This document shows positions 7,531 through 18,623 of a DNA stretch of 64,000 bases, piece by piece. This DNA comes from Billgrantia lactosivorans (GTDB lineage Bacteria > Pseudomonadota > Gammaproteobacteria > Pseudomonadales > Halomonadaceae): contig NZ_QHGY01000001.1 of NCBI RefSeq assembly GCF_003254665.1, positions 124,001 to 188,000 of the forward strand. Reading direction: 5' to 3'. The notes under the pieces are model-generated. The model worked only from the letters and a program-made list of their open reading frames with translations. It searched no databases and was not told the origin of the DNA. A program made the position numbers and the translations under genes. Position 1 is the stretch's first letter, and the number at the start of each line of letters is the position of its first letter.

Positions 7531-8631
7531 ATGACAGGAACCAGGACGCCAGACATGCAGGGAGCTTCCCTATCCGCGGCGCAGGTGCCGGCGAGCTCGC
7601 GCCGCCTGCGCCTGCTGCTGAACCTGAGCCTGATCGGGGTCGTTTTCACTGCGGTCGTGGTGCTGATCGGCGCCTGGACGCGACTGGTGGACGCCGGGCT
7701 CGGCTGCCCCGACTGGCCGGGCTGCTACGGCGGGCTGGTGGTGCCGGACGCCGAGCGGGCCATGGCCCACTCGCCGGACGTGCCGCTGGAGGCGTTCAAG
7801 GCGTGGATCGAGATGATCCACCGCTACCTGGCCTCCACCCTCGGCCTGCTGGTGATCGTGCTGCTGGCCCTGGGGGCCGGCCTGCGCCGCCGCGTCGGCT
7901 ATCCGTGGCGTATCAACCTGGCCCTGCTGGCGGTGATCCTGCTGCAGGGCGCCTTCGGCGCCTTCACCGTGACGCTCAAGCTGTGGCCCCAGGTCGTGAC
8001 CCTGCATCTGCTGGGCGGGCTGTCGGTGCTGGCGCTGTTCCTCTGGCTGCACCTGGCGCTGCGCCGCTTCGCCAAGGGGCACGCGCTCGAGGCTCCGAGG
8101 CGCCGCCTTACCCCGCTGTGGGGGCTGGCCGTGGCCCTGCTGGTGCTGCAGCTGGCGCTGGGGGGCTGGGTCTCCAGCAACTACGCCGGCATCGCCTGCC
8201 AGGGGGTCCCGACCTGCAACGGCCAGTGGTGGCCGTCGATGGACTGGAGCGAGGGCTTCCACCTGACCCAGACGGTGGGGCCGAACTACCTGTACGGCCA
8301 GCTCCACGCCGATGCACGCACCGCCATTCACCAGGGGCACCGCATCGGTGCGCTGCTGCTGGGGCTGGCGCTGCTGGCGCTGGCGCTGCGCCATTGGTCG
8401 GAGGTGCGCCTGCGGCCCTGGCTGGCCGGGGTCGTCATCGCCTATGGTGTGCAACTGGGGCTGGGGGTTGCCAACGTGCTGATGTGGCTACCCTTGTGGC
8501 TGGCTCTGCTGCATACGGCCGGGGCCGTGTCGCTGGTCGTGCTGCTGGCACTGGCAGTCTGGCGCTGGCGCGAGACGGCGATCGAGGCCGTGGATTCAAC
8601 ACGACGGGACAAGGAGTGGGTACATGTCTAA
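7531..8631 (+). CDS. ctaA: Heme A synthase (COX15/CtaA)
   Basis: A 366-residue polytopic membrane enzyme that oxidises the C8 methyl of heme O to the formyl group of heme A. Eight hydrophobic helices are visible. Conserved features are TRLVDAGLGCPDWPGCYG with its Cys pair, the heme-binding histidine in WIEMIHRYLAS, a second in TLHLLGGL, the ACQGVPTCNGQWWP loop, IHQGHRIGALL and LLHTAGAV. The start at 7531 has an AAGG nine bases upstream; an in-frame ATG at 7555 is an alternative. It overlaps ctaB by 8 bp, indicating coupled translation of the two heme-modifying enzymes. Confidence 0.95.
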   Translation: MTGTRTPDMQGASLSAAQVPASSRRLRLLLNLSLIGVVFTAVVVLIGAWTRLVDAGLGCPDWPGCYGGLVVPDAERAMAHSPDVPLEAFKAWIEMIHRYLASTLGLLVIVLLALGAGLRRRVGYPWRINLALLAVILLQGAFGAFTVTLKLWPQVVTLHLLGGLSVLALFLWLHLALRRFAKGHALEAPRRRLTPLWGLAVALLVLQLALGGWVSSNYAGIACQGVPTCNGQWWPSMDWSEGFHLTQTVGPNYLYGQLHADARTAIHQGHRIGALLLGLALLALALRHWSEVRLRPWLAGVVIAYGVQLGLGVANVLMWLPLWLALLHTAGAVSLVVLLALAVWRWRETAIEAVDSTRRDKEWVHV

Positions 8632-9562
8632 CGCGCTGCTGAGACGGGTGGGGGTGAAGCGCGTATTGCCGGCACCGATTGAGGCGTCCGACTGGACCTG
8701 GCAGGACCTGCTCACGCTATGCAAGCCGCGGGTGGTGGTGGTCATGCTGGTGTGTGCCCTGGTGGGCATGGCACTGGCAACGCCGACGCTGCCGGCGCCG
8801 GCCACGGTGGTGTTCGGCCTGGCCGGCATCGGCCTGGCCGCGGGGGGCGCGGCGGCCTTCAACCATATCGTCGACCGTCGCCTCGACGCGATGATGCTAC
8901 GCACCTCGCAGCGGCCGCTGGCGACCCGGCGAATGCCGACCGCTCTGGCGCTGGCCTGGGCCGCGCTGCTCTCCATCGCCGGCATCTCCCTGCTGCTGTG
9001 GCAGGTCAATGCGCTGACGGCATGGCTGACGCTGGGTTCGCTGATCGGCTATGCCCTCGTGTATACCGCCTTTCTCAAGCGCGCGACGCCGCAGAACATC
9101 GTGATCGGGGGCCTGGCCGGCGCGGCGCCCCCCATGCTCGGCTGGACCGCGGTAACCGGACAGCTGGGCCCGGAGCCGTTACTGCTGGTGCTGATCGTGT
9201 TCGCCTGGACGCCGCCGCATTTCTGGGCGCTGGCGATCCACAAGCGTGACGAGTACGCCCGGGCCGGCGTGCCGATGCTGCCGGTGACCCATGGCGAGGC
9301 GTTCACGCGGCTGCAGGTCTGGCTCTATGGCTGGCTGACCGTCGCCGTGACGCTGCTGCCGTTTGCCATCGGCATGAGCGGCGCCGTCTACCTGTTGGGT
9401 GTGACGGCGCTGAACCTGCGCTTCATGTACTGGAACTGGAAGGTCTGGCGCGGTGCGGATCCCCAGGCGCCGCTGGCGGCCTTCTGGTTCTCGATCCGCT
9501 ATATCCTGGGGGTGTTCGGCGTGCTGCTGCTGGATCACTACACCGGCCTGTGGGTCGTGTAG
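8624..9562 (+). CDS. ctaB: Protoheme IX farnesyltransferase (heme O synthase)
   Basis: A 312-residue UbiA-family membrane prenyltransferase that attaches a farnesyl group to heme B, giving heme O for CtaA. The two polyprenyl-diphosphate/heme motifs are present: NHIVDRRLDAMMLRTSQRPL (first Asp-rich motif) and HKRDEYARAGVPMLP (second). LCKPRVVVVMLV near the start is typical. Also named cyoE. In Pseudomonas the next gene is a SCO copper chaperone; here it is a DUF2489 gene instead. Confidence 0.95.
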   Translation: MSNALLRRVGVKRVLPAPIEASDWTWQDLLTLCKPRVVVVMLVCALVGMALATPTLPAPATVVFGLAGIGLAAGGAAAFNHIVDRRLDAMMLRTSQRPLATRRMPTALALAWAALLSIAGISLLLWQVNALTAWLTLGSLIGYALVYTAFLKRATPQNIVIGGLAGAAPPMLGWTAVTGQLGPEPLLLVLIVFAWTPPHFWALAIHKRDEYARAGVPMLPVTHGEAFTRLQVWLYGWLTVAVTLLPFAIGMSGAVYLLGVTALNLRFMYWNWKVWRGADPQAPLAAFWFSIRYILGVFGVLLLDHYTGLWVV

Positions 9563-9619
9563 GCCAGGCACGCGGCCGTGCCGGCGTCCCGGAGTCTCCC
9601 CAGCCGTGATACCGGTTCA

Positions 9620-9639
9620 CCCCGGGCCTGTGCCCGGGG
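9620..9639 (+). terminator. GC-rich hairpin after ctaB, possible weak terminator
   Basis: Perfect 8-bp inverted repeat CCCCGGGC/GCCCGGGG with a CTGT loop, lacking a T-run. Placed between ctaB and the DUF2489 gene. Confidence 0.4.
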
Positions 9640-9688
9640 CCGCCTTGCGTTACAATTCCCGGGTCCATTTCGTCAGCCTGGAGATTCG

Positions 9689-10156
9689 ATGACGACCACA
9701 ACGGCATTGATCCTGCTTGGCGTGGGCCTGGCCATCGTGGCCGGTCTCGCGGCCTATGCCTTCACCCTGCGACAGGAGGTGAAGCGCCGCCAGGCCTTTC
9801 GCCAGGAGGAGCTTCGCCGCGCGCACGCGAACTGCCTGGAGAACCTCGAGATCGTCGCCTCCTCGCTGCTTCAGGAGCAGGTCGACGTCACCGAGGGGGC
9901 CTGGCGCTGCAAGCTGCTGCTCGACATCCTCGACCCCAGCCTGATCGAGCGGCCGGGTTTCCAGGCCTTCGGTGAGGTCTACGAGCGCACCCGGCATCTG
10001 CATACTCATTCGGCGCGCCGAGAACTGACGCCGCGTGATCGGATGCGCGAAGACCGTGAGCGCCTCGAGGTCGAGGCGGAATGGCGTCAGCCGGTGCTGT
10101 CGGCGGCGGAAGAGGTCCTGAGGTTCCGCCGCGGCTGGCCGGATAGCCTGCATTGA
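9689..10156 (+). CDS. DUF2489-family membrane-anchored protein
   Basis: A 155-residue protein with one N-terminal helix (about 5-25, LILLGVGLAIVAGLAAYAF) and a long charged cytoplasmic helical region rich in Arg and Glu. The phrases VASSLLQEQVDVTEGAWRC and LLDILDP match the DUF2489 family of gammaproteobacteria. The start at 9689 follows a GGAG and gives the membrane anchor immediately; the upstream in-frame ATG at 9578 would precede it with unrelated sequence. No function is known for the family. It probably forms its own transcription unit after the oxidase operon. Confidence 0.8.
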   Translation: MTTTTALILLGVGLAIVAGLAAYAFTLRQEVKRRQAFRQEELRRAHANCLENLEIVASSLLQEQVDVTEGAWRCKLLLDILDPSLIERPGFQAFGEVYERTRHLHTHSARRELTPRDRMREDRERLEVEAEWRQPVLSAAEEVLRFRRGWPDSLH

Positions 10157-10290
10157 AGCTATACAAACACTTTACGCCAAGGTATGTTGGCGGCGCCTGG
10201 CGCACTCCGCGAAGCTAAGCAATGATCATTTGGCGGGTTTTTTCTGGCAAAATTCGGCACAATGGTCAACGAATAGAGTGTGACGGCGCT

Positions 10291-10318
10291 TTGAGCAAGG
10301 CCGAGAAGGGCCTACACT
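10291..10318 (+). promoter_or_regulatory. Candidate promoter of the OmpA-like lipoprotein gene
   Basis: TTGAGC (10291-10296), 16-bp spacer, TACACT (10313-10318), about 88 bp before the ATG. Pattern match only. Confidence 0.4.
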
Positions 10319-10405
10319 TGGAGCCGTTGGGTCAATGAATGCCCTGACCTTCGGGGAGCTCGCTTCCGCATAGCCCCGAGATGAAAATCAAGAAGGAGTC
10401 TTGCA

Positions 10406-11101
10406 ATGAAAAAATCAACGACTGGCTTGCTGTTGGGTTCTGCGCTGGTGCTTGGCCTGTCTGGCTGCGCCACCGATTTTCAGAGAGGCGGTGACAGCGC
10501 GGGCGGTACGTCCACGGCCTCGTCCGGTAATGCCTGGTACCAGCAGCCCGTGGTCTGCGGTATCGCCGGCGGTCTGATCGGTGGCAGCATCGGCTATGCG
10601 ACGAGCGGCGAATCCGATGAGGAATCCGGCGCCGCGACCGGTGCCGTGGCGGGTTCCGCGATCGGTGCCTTGCTGTGTGCCGACCGCTCGCCGGAACCGG
10701 AAGCCGAGCCCGAGCCGATGCCGGAGCCGGAACCCGAGCCCGCCCCGGTGACCGAGTTCGAGACCGTGACGCTGGACAGCGAAGTGACCTTCGCCTTCGA
10801 CTCCGCCGAGATCCGTCCCGGCGCGCACCAGACCCTGGACGAAGTCGCGACCACCCTGCGCGACAATCCTGACCTGCGCGTGCGCATCGAAGGGCACACC
10901 GACTCGGTCGGCTCCGCGGAGTACAACCAGGACCTGTCGCAGCGTCGTGCCGACTCCGTTCGTGACTTCCTGGTCTCTCGCGGCATCGAGGAGAACCGCA
11001 TGACCACCCGCGGCTTCGGCGAGGAGCAGCCGGTGGCGACCAACGAGACCGACGAGGGCCGCGCCCAGAACCGTCGCGTCGAGATCCTCAACTGGGATTG
11101 A
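10406..11101 (+). CDS. OmpA-family peptidoglycan-binding lipoprotein
   Basis: A 231-residue outer-membrane lipoprotein. The signal peptide ends in a lipobox, VLGLSGC (Cys at about 21). It is followed by a Gly/Ser-rich spacer, a glycine-zipper segment (CGIAGGLIGGSIGYATSG ... AVAGSAIGALLCAD, about 50-90), an acidic Pro-Glu linker (about 95-117) and a C-terminal OmpA domain. This domain has FAFDSAEIRP, the GHTDSVGSAEYN motif and RAQNRRVEI, which bind diaminopimelate in peptidoglycan. It resembles YiaD/Pal-like proteins that tether the outer membrane to the wall. AAGGAG precedes the ATG. It stands alone, with hairpins downstream. Confidence 0.92.
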   Translation: MKKSTTGLLLGSALVLGLSGCATDFQRGGDSAGGTSTASSGNAWYQQPVVCGIAGGLIGGSIGYATSGESDEESGAATGAVAGSAIGALLCADRSPEPEAEPEPMPEPEPEPAPVTEFETVTLDSEVTFAFDSAEIRPGAHQTLDEVATTLRDNPDLRVRIEGHTDSVGSAEYNQDLSQRRADSVRDFLVSRGIEENRMTTRGFGEEQPVATNETDEGRAQNRRVEILNWD

Positions 11102-11139
11102 GGGAGGCGTTACGGGTTTTGCCCGTTGACGTCGCTGCC

Positions 11140-11161
11140 AGGGGCACCTTCGGGTGCCCCT
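11140..11161 (+). terminator. Hairpin downstream of the OmpA-like gene
   Basis: Perfect 9-10 bp stem AGGGGCACC-TTCG-GGTGCCCCT ending 60 bp after the stop codon, without a strong T-run. Likely transcription end. Confidence 0.55.
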
Positions 11162-11392
11162 GTCGCGTTAGGGCACGCGCAAATGCGTACGGGCCGTGGC
11201 GAAGTCGGGCCCGACTCTGTTAGGCTTGTCGGCTGCCGCGACGTGCAGCGGGGCCGTTTCCACGGCACCCGGATCGCCCAGGGTAGTGGGTGGGCTGCGC
11301 GCTTCGAGGGCTGACGACCTTATTTACGTACCTGCTATCAACCGCGACATGTGATCCCTGGTATGGATCACCACTGCGCAAAGGACGCTTCG

Positions 11393-13291
11393 ATGCCCAT
11401 CGTGACCCTGCCGGACGGCAGCCAGAGAACCTTCGACGAACCCATTACCGTGATGCAGCTGGCCGAGTCCATCGGTCCCGGTCTGGCCAAGGCCTGCGTG
11501 GCCGGCAAGATCGACGGCCGCCTGGTGGACGCCGCCGATCTCATCGAGCATGACGCCGAGGTGGCGATCCTCACCGCTCGCGACCCCGAGGGGCTCGAGG
11601 TCATTCGTCACTCCTGTGCCCACCTGATCGGGCATGCCGTCAAGCAGCTCTACCCCGAGGCCAAGATGGCCATCGGCCCGGTGATCGAGGACGGCTTCTA
11701 CTACGACATCGATTTCGGCCGTTCGGTGACCCCGGACGACCTGGCCGCCATCGAGGAGCGCATGAAGGCGCTGATCGATAGCGAATACGACGTGGTGCGC
11801 GAATACGTCGATCGTGACCAGGCGATGCTGACCTTCCTGCATCGTGACGAGCCCTACAAGCAGGAGATCGTGCGCGAGATTCCGCAGGGCGAGACGATCC
11901 GGCTCTACCATCACGAGGAATACACCGACATGTGCCGGGGGCCCCATGTGCCCAATACCCGGCACCTGAAGGCGTTCAAGTTGACCAAGCTGGCCGGCGC
12001 CTACTGGCGCGGCGATGCCAGCAAGCCGATGCTGACGCGCATCTACGGCACCGCCTGGGGCGACAAGAAGCAGCTCAAGGCCTACCTGCAGCGCCTCGAG
12101 GAGGCCGAGAAGCGCGACCACCGCAAGCTGGCCCGCAAGCTCGACTACTTCCACATGCAGGAAGAGGCGCCGGGCATGGTGTTCTGGCATCCCAAGGGTT
12201 GGACGCTGTGGCAGATCGTCGAGCAGTACATGCGCAACGTCTACCGCGAAGGGGGCTACCAGGAGATCCGCTGCCCGCAGATCATGGACGTCTCGCTGTG
12301 GAAGAAGTCCGGCCACTGGGACAACTACGCCGAGAACATGTTCTTCACCGAGTCGGAGAAGCGCGAGTACGCGCTCAAGCCGATGAACTGTCCGGGCCAC
12401 GTGCAGGTCTTCAATTCGGGCCTGCGCAGCTATCGCGAACTGCCGGTGCGTTACGGTGAGTTCGGCGGCTGTCACCGCAACGAACCGTCGGGCGCGCTGC
12501 ATGGCATCATGCGCGTGCGCGCCTTCACCCAGGACGACGGCCACGTCTTCTGCACCGAGGCGCAGATCGAACCCGAGGTGACGGCTTTCCATCGCCAGGC
12601 GCTCAAGGTGTACCGCGATTTCGGCTTCGAGGACATCGCGGTCAAGATCGCCCTGCGCCCGGACAAGCGGCTTGGCGACGACGACGTCTGGGACCGTGCC
12701 GAGGCCGCGCTGCGAGGGGCGCTGTCGGCCTGCGAGGTGGAGTGGCAGGAACTGCCCGGCGAGGGCGCCTTCTATGGCCCCAAGATCGAGTACCATATGA
12801 AGGACTGCCTCGGGCGCGAGTGGCAGGTCGGCACCATGCAGGTCGACTTCATGATGCCGACCCGCCTCGGTGCCCAGTACGTGACCGAGGAGGGGGATCG
12901 CAAGCCCCCGGTCATGCTCCATCGCGCCATCGTGGGGTCGATGGAACGCTTCATCGGCATCCTCATCGAGCACTACGCCGGCGCCATGCCGCTGTGGCTG
13001 GCGCCGGAGCAGGCGGTGGTGATGAACATCACCGATGCCCAGCGCGATTATGCGGTCGGGCTGGAGCGTCGCTTGCAGAAATTTGGGCTGCGCGTCAAGG
13101 CGGACTTGAGGAACGAGAAGATCGGCTTTAAAATCCGCGAACATACGTTGCAGAAGGTTCCCTATCTCCTGGTGGTAGGAGATAAGGAAGTCGAAGCCGA
13201 CTCGGTTGCCGTGCGTACCCGCACCGGCGAAGACCTGGGCACCATGACCGTTGACGCCTTCATCGAGCGGGCGCGGCAAGAAGGTCGGTGA
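11393..13291 (+). CDS. thrS: Threonyl-tRNA synthetase
   Basis: A 632-residue class II synthetase charging tRNA-Thr in the cytoplasm. In order: N-terminal TGS domain ([17 protein letters not shown]), editing domain with the [16 protein letters not shown] metal-like motif (about 72-87), catalytic core with [15 protein letters not shown] (motif 2) and [19 protein letters not shown] (motif 3), and an anticodon-binding domain. The start at 11393 gives the normal N-terminus and follows AAGGA; the in-frame GTG/ATG codons upstream are not conserved. It heads the thrS-infC-rpmI-rplT-pheST-ihfA block, whose order is conserved in gammaproteobacteria. Confidence 0.98.
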   Translation: MPIVTLPDGSQRTFDEPITVMQLAESIGPGLAKACVAGKIDGRLVDAADLIEHDAEVAILTARDPEGLEVIRHSCAHLIGHAVKQLYPEAKMAIGPVIEDGFYYDIDFGRSVTPDDLAAIEERMKALIDSEYDVVREYVDRDQAMLTFLHRDEPYKQEIVREIPQGETIRLYHHEEYTDMCRGPHVPNTRHLKAFKLTKLAGAYWRGDASKPMLTRIYGTAWGDKKQLKAYLQRLEEAEKRDHRKLARKLDYFHMQEEAPGMVFWHPKGWTLWQIVEQYMRNVYREGGYQEIRCPQIMDVSLWKKSGHWDNYAENMFFTESEKREYALKPMNCPGHVQVFNSGLRSYRELPVRYGEFGGCHRNEPSGALHGIMRVRAFTQDDGHVFCTEAQIEPEVTAFHRQALKVYRDFGFEDIAVKIALRPDKRLGDDDVWDRAEAALRGALSACEVEWQELPGEGAFYGPKIEYHMKDCLGREWQVGTMQVDFMMPTRLGAQYVTEEGDRKPPVMLHRAIVGSMERFIGILIEHYAGAMPLWLAPEQAVVMNITDAQRDYAVGLERRLQKFGLRVKADLRNEKIGFKIREHTLQKVPYLLVVGDKEVEADSVAVRTRTGEDLGTMTVDAFIERARQEGR

Positions 13292-13353
13292 GCACAGGTT
13301 GGTAAAGACAGGTTGGTAACGACATCGTCAATTACCGGAACGGAGACGGAACG

Positions 13354-13893
13354 ATCAAGCGAAGCAGCCAGCGCGGACGTCCTCAGGACAAGCGCCCCCC
13401 AATGAACGAGCGGATAACCGAGGATCAGGTGCGCCTGATCGACAGCGACGGCGAGCAGCTGGGCATCGTGCCTACCAGTGAAGCGCTCGAGCGCGCCGAA
13501 GCGGCCGGTCTTGACCTCGTCCAGATTTCCAACGCCGATCCGATCGTCTGCAAGATCATGGATTACGGCAAGTTCGTCTTCGAGCAGAAAAAGCAGAAGG
13601 CTGCCCAGAAGAAGAAGACGAAACAGATTCAGGTCAAGGAAGTCAAATTCCGGCCTGGCACCGACGAGGGCGATTATCAGGTCAAGCTTCGTAACCTGAT
13701 CCGCTTCCTCGAAGGTGGCGACAAGGGCAAGGTCACGCTGCGTTTTCGCGGCCGTGAGATGGCGCACCAGGACATCGGCCGCAAGCTGATGGAGCGGATC
13801 GCCGCGGATCTCGAGGAGATCGGGACCGTGGAGGCCTTCCCCAGGATGGAAGGGCGCCAGATGACCATGATCATTGCCCCCAAGAAGAAGTGA
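13354..13893 (+). CDS. infC: Translation initiation factor IF-3, ATC start codon
   Basis: A 179-residue IF-3 that checks start-codon pairing on the 30S subunit and keeps subunits apart. Two domains are visible: N-terminal ([22 protein letters not shown]) and C-terminal ([34 protein letters not shown]), joined by a lysine-rich linker. The first canonical ATG (13402) would cut off the usual N-terminal tail. An ATC at 13354, placed 8 bases after GGAG, begins I-K-R like the Pseudomonas protein and restores full length. Rare AUU/AUC starts in infC are a known autoregulatory device: IF-3 discriminates against its own message. Confidence 0.93.
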   Translation: MKRSSQRGRPQDKRPPMNERITEDQVRLIDSDGEQLGIVPTSEALERAEAAGLDLVQISNADPIVCKIMDYGKFVFEQKKQKAAQKKKTKQIQVKEVKFRPGTDEGDYQVKLRNLIRFLEGGDKGKVTLRFRGREMAHQDIGRKLMERIAADLEEIGTVEAFPRMEGRQMTMIIAPKKK

Positions 13894-13977
13894 TCCGAAG
13901 GCCAGTCAAACGGGTGGTCGGCCAGTGCCGGCCAGCGGCCCCGGATTTTCTGAAAAATCTCGAGCGGAGTTAGTCTC

Positions 13978-14172
13978 ATGCCGAAAATCAAGAGCAACAG
14001 CGGCGCTGCCAAGCGCTTCAAGAAGACGGCCAACGGCTTCAAGCACAAGCAGTCGTTTCGTAGCCACATCCTGACCAAGAAGTCGACCAAGCGGAAGCGT
14101 CAGCTGCGCGGTATGAAGCAGATCCACGACGCCGACAAGGCCCTGATCCAGCGCATGCTGCCGAATCTGTAA
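13978..14172 (+). CDS. rpmI: 50S ribosomal protein L35
   Basis: A 64-residue basic protein, [20 protein letters not shown]..., full length and nearly invariant for L35 of the large subunit. The start follows GGAG. It lies 84 bp after infC and 36 bp before rplT, the conserved infC-rpmI-rplT operon. In E. coli L20 represses rpmI translation; the leader here is short, and I could not identify a matching pseudoknot by eye. Confidence 0.98.
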   Translation: MPKIKSNSGAAKRFKKTANGFKHKQSFRSHILTKKSTKRKRQLRGMKQIHDADKALIQRMLPNL

Positions 14173-14208
14173 GCCTTTGGTCACCCACTTTAACGTCAGG
14201 AGAAAGCC

Positions 14209-14562
14209 ATGACTCGTGTCAAGCGTGGTGTCGTCGCTCGTCGTCGTCACAAGAAGGTTCTCAAGCTGGCCAAGGGCTACTACGGTGCCCGTTCGCGCGT
14301 CTTCCGCGTGGCCAAGCAGGCTGTCATCAAGGCCGGTCAGTATGCCTATCGCGATCGCCGTCAGCGCAAGCGTCAGTTCCGTGCCCTGTGGATCCAGCGT
14401 ATCAACGCCGGTGCCCGGCAGCACGGCCTGTCCTACAGCCGCTTCGTCGGTGGCCTGAAGAAGGCCGGGATCGAGATCGACCGCAAGGTGCTGGCCGACC
14501 TGGCCGTTCACGAGAAGGCTGCCTTTGCCGCCATCGTCGAGAAGGCCAAGGCTGCCCAGTAA
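14209..14562 (+). CDS. rplT: 50S ribosomal protein L20
   Basis: A 117-residue basic protein, [19 protein letters not shown]..., with [17 protein letters not shown] and [15 protein letters not shown], the standard L20 sequence that binds 23S rRNA early in assembly and represses its own operon. CAGGAGAAAGCC precedes the ATG. Followed by a strong terminator, so it ends the infC operon. Confidence 0.98.
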   Translation: MTRVKRGVVARRRHKKVLKLAKGYYGARSRVFRVAKQAVIKAGQYAYRDRRQRKRQFRALWIQRINAGARQHGLSYSRFVGGLKKAGIEIDRKVLADLAVHEKAAFAAIVEKAKAAQ

Positions 14563-14623
14563 GTGACATCGGCCGATGGCGTCGGGCCGGCCCAGGCCGG
14601 TCCGCCATGATGCCAGACCGTCG

Positions 14624-14658
14624 CAGGGGAAGAGCAGCCGCTCTTCCCCTGTTTTTTT
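14624..14658 (+). terminator. Strong Rho-independent terminator after rplT
   Basis: Perfect 11-bp stem CAGGGGAAGAG/CTCTTCCCCTG with a 6-nt loop, followed by seven T residues. Confidence 0.95.
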
Positions 14659-14748
14659 GTGGCCCCCCACATGGTGGCCACGCTACGGACCCGTCGCTGG
14701 CGCGGCGTCGAGCATCGCCCACGGCGATCCTTCGCCACGCCTCATTGA

Positions 14749-15807
<1,059 letters not shown>

Positions 15808-15868
15808 GCCGGGCCCGACACGGGCCCGAACGGCGTGACATGAACTTCGGCCGAACACAGGATTGACC

Positions 15869-18250
15869 ATGAAATTTTCCGAACAGTGGCTGCGTGAGTG
15901 GGTCTCACCGCAGCTGGGCGTACAGGGGCTGGCCGACCAGATCACCATGGCCGGCCTGGAGGTGGATGCCGTCGAGCCGGTGGCGTCGCCCTTCAGCGGC
16001 GTCGTGGTGGCCGAGGTGGTCGACAAGCACCAGCACCCCGATGCCGACAAGCTCAACGTCTGTCAGGTGGTCGACGGCAGCGGCGAGGCGGTGCAGGTGG
16101 TGTGCGGCGCGCCCAATGTGGCGGTGGGGCAGAAGGTGCCTTTCGCCCGGGTGGGAGCGGTACTGCCCGGCGACTTCTCGATCAAGAAGGCCAAGCTGCG
16201 CGGCGTCGAATCGCGTGGAATGATCTGCTCGGCTTCCGAGCTGGGCCTGGCCGAGGAAACCTCGGGGGGCATCCTGGTACTGCCTGCCGATGCTCCCGTC
16301 GGCGAGGACTTTCGCGCCTGGATGGGGCTCGACGACCACACCGTCGAGGTCGACCTGACGCCCAACCGCGGTGACTGCCTGAGCCTCAAGGGGCTGGCAC
16401 GGGAAGTCGGCGTGCTCAACCGGCTGCCGCTCACGCCGCCCGTCATCGAGCCGGTGCCGGCCAGCCACGACGAGACCTTCCCGTTACGGGTCGAGGATGC
16501 CGAACGCTGCCCGCGCTACATCGGCCGGCTGATCAAGGGCGTCGACGTCACCGTCGCCACGCCGCTGTGGATGGTCGAGCGACTGCGCCGAAGCGGCATC
16601 CGCTCCATCGACCCGGTGGTCGACGTGACCAACTACGTCATGCTCGAGCTGGGCCAGCCGCTGCACGCCTTCGATTGCGACAACCTGCATGGGGCGGTGG
16701 TGGTGCGGCTGGCCCGGCAGGGCGAACAGCTGACGCTGCTCGACGGCCAGGAGATCAGCCTGGAGGATTCGACCCTGGTGATCGCCGACGAACGCGGTCC
16801 GCTGGCGATCGCCGGCGTGATGGGCGGCGAGCATTCGGGGGTCGGGCCGGCCACGCGCGAGATCTTCCTCGAATCCGCCTTCTTCTCCCCGCTGGCGGTG
16901 GCGGGGCAGGCGCGCTCCTACGGCCTGCACACCGACGCGTCACATCGCTTCGAGCGCGGCGTCGACCCGCGCCTGACTCGGGATGCGGTGGAACGTGCGA
17001 CGACGTTGCTGCTCGCGATCACCGGCGGCGAGCCGGGGCCGCTGGTGGAAGCCGTCAGCGATGCCCACCTTCCCGCCGAGCGCGAGGTCACGCTGCGTGC
17101 CGCACGCCTGGAGCAGGCGTTGTGCAAGGCGCTGCCGGGCGAGGAGGTGCAGGAGATCCTCGAGCGGCTAGGCATGCAGGTCAATGCCACCGAGGCGGGC
17201 TGGCGGGCACAGGTGCCGAGCTGGCGCTTCGACATCGCCATCGAGGAGGACCTGATCGAGGAGGTGGCGCGCATCCACGGCTACAACCGCCTGCCGGTGC
17301 GCCGCCCGGCGGCGCGCCTGGCGCTGCGCCCCGATCATGAGGCGCGTACGCCCCTCGCGCGCCTGCGCCGCCAGATGGTGGCGCGCGGCTATCAGGAAGC
17401 GGTCACCTACAGCTTCGTCGCGCCCGAGCTGCAGCGGGCGTTGCTGCCGGACGCGGTGTCGCCGCGGCTGGCCAACCCCATCTCCAGCGACCTCGCGGTG
17501 ATGCGGGCGAGCCTGTTTCCCGGGCTGGTGCGAGCGCTCGAGTACAACCTCAACCGCCAGCAGAGCCGCGTGCGCCTGTTCGAGACCGGCCTGATCTTCC
17601 GCGGCGAGCTGGACGAGCTGGAGCAGACGCCCATGGTCGGGGCGCTGGCCTGCGGCGAACGCTTCCCCGAGGGCTGGGCGGGGGGGCGCGAGAAGGTCGA
17701 CTTCTTCGACCTCAAGGGCGACCTGGAGAGCCTGATCGCGCTGGGCGGCGAGGCGGGCGCCTGGCGCTTCGAGCCGGGCGAGCATCCGGCGCTGCATCCG
17801 GGCCAGAGCGCACGAATCGTGCATCGGGGCGAGCCGGTGGGCTGGATCGGGGCGCTGCATCCGGGCGTCAAGGCCGAGCTGGGGCTCAAGGTCGAGGTAT
17901 TCCTGTTCGAGGTGCGTCAGGAGGCGCTGACCCACGGCGTCCTGCCCAGGTTCGAGCCGCTGTCGCGCTACCCGGAGGTTCGCCGCGACCTGGCGTTCCT
18001 GCTGGCAGAGGACCGCCCCGTGCAGGCGCTGCTGGACTGCGTCCGCCGCCAGGCGGGGGAGTGGCTGCAGGAGCTGAGCCTGTTCGACGTCTACCAGGGC
18101 AAGGGCGTGCCCGAGGGCAGCAAGAGTGTGGCCCTGGGCTTGACCTGGCAGCATCCTTCGCGCACGCTGAATGACGAGGAAATCAATCAGTTGGTCGATG
18201 CCATCGTCGCCGAGTCGCAACTGCATCTGGGTGCCGAGCTGCGTGGATGA
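15869..18250 (+). CDS. pheT: Phenylalanyl-tRNA synthetase beta subunit
   Basis: A 793-residue subunit for tRNA binding and editing. The domain order is normal: MKFSEQWLREWV start, EMAP/OB-fold tRNA-binding domain (about 40-150), B3/B4 editing region, B5 helix-turn-helix-like domain, catalytic-like core and a C-terminal ferredoxin-like anticodon-binding domain (LSRYPEVRRDLAFLL to the end). Length matches E. coli PheT (795). Confidence 0.98.
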   Translation: MKFSEQWLREWVSPQLGVQGLADQITMAGLEVDAVEPVASPFSGVVVAEVVDKHQHPDADKLNVCQVVDGSGEAVQVVCGAPNVAVGQKVPFARVGAVLPGDFSIKKAKLRGVESRGMICSASELGLAEETSGGILVLPADAPVGEDFRAWMGLDDHTVEVDLTPNRGDCLSLKGLAREVGVLNRLPLTPPVIEPVPASHDETFPLRVEDAERCPRYIGRLIKGVDVTVATPLWMVERLRRSGIRSIDPVVDVTNYVMLELGQPLHAFDCDNLHGAVVVRLARQGEQLTLLDGQEISLEDSTLVIADERGPLAIAGVMGGEHSGVGPATREIFLESAFFSPLAVAGQARSYGLHTDASHRFERGVDPRLTRDAVERATTLLLAITGGEPGPLVEAVSDAHLPAEREVTLRAARLEQALCKALPGEEVQEILERLGMQVNATEAGWRAQVPSWRFDIAIEEDLIEEVARIHGYNRLPVRRPAARLALRPDHEARTPLARLRRQMVARGYQEAVTYSFVAPELQRALLPDAVSPRLANPISSDLAVMRASLFPGLVRALEYNLNRQQSRVRLFETGLIFRGELDELEQTPMVGALACGERFPEGWAGGREKVDFFDLKGDLESLIALGGEAGAWRFEPGEHPALHPGQSARIVHRGEPVGWIGALHPGVKAELGLKVEVFLFEVRQEALTHGVLPRFEPLSRYPEVRRDLAFLLAEDRPVQALLDCVRRQAGEWLQELSLFDVYQGKGVPEGSKSVALGLTWQHPSRTLNDEEINQLVDAIVAESQLHLGAELRG

Positions 18251-18312
18251 GCGCACCGGGTTGCCGTGTGCCATCGAGGCGGCGGGCTGGACCGCCATTC
18301 TGAGGAGGTGAC

Positions 18313-18618
18313 ATGGGAGCGTTGACCAAGGCGGAACTGGCCGAACACCTTCACGCCGAGCTGGGGCTGACCAAGCGCGAAGCCAAGGCCATGGTGGAGG
18401 CGTTCTTCGAGGAGATCCGCGCCTGCCTGCGCGAGAACGAACAGGTCAAGCTGTCGGGATTCGGCAATTTCGACCTGCGCGACAAGCGTGAGCGCCCCGG
18501 GCGCAACCCGAAGACCGGCGAGGAGATCCCCATCTCGGCACGCCGCGTGGTGACCTTCCGCCCTGGGCAGAAGCTCAAGAGCCAGGTGGAGCGGTACGAG
18601 GGTTCGCCGCCCAGCTGA
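18313..18618 (+). CDS. ihfA: Integration host factor alpha subunit
   Basis: A 101-residue DNA-bending protein that pairs with IhfB. It has the HU/IHF fold with [43 protein letters not shown], including the beta-arm tip proline in RNPKTG that intercalates DNA. The start ATG follows GAGGAGG. Its place directly after pheT is the classic gammaproteobacterial arrangement. A palindromic hairpin follows the stop. Confidence 0.97.
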   Translation: MGALTKAELAEHLHAELGLTKREAKAMVEAFFEEIRACLRENEQVKLSGFGNFDLRDKRERPGRNPKTGEEIPISARRVVTFRPGQKLKSQVERYEGSPPS

Positions 18619-18623
18619 GGATG

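Noticed and set aside
13402..13893. infC starting at the first ATG
   Set aside because: It would lack the N-terminal tail present in homologues; the ATC at 13354 has a well-placed GGAG.
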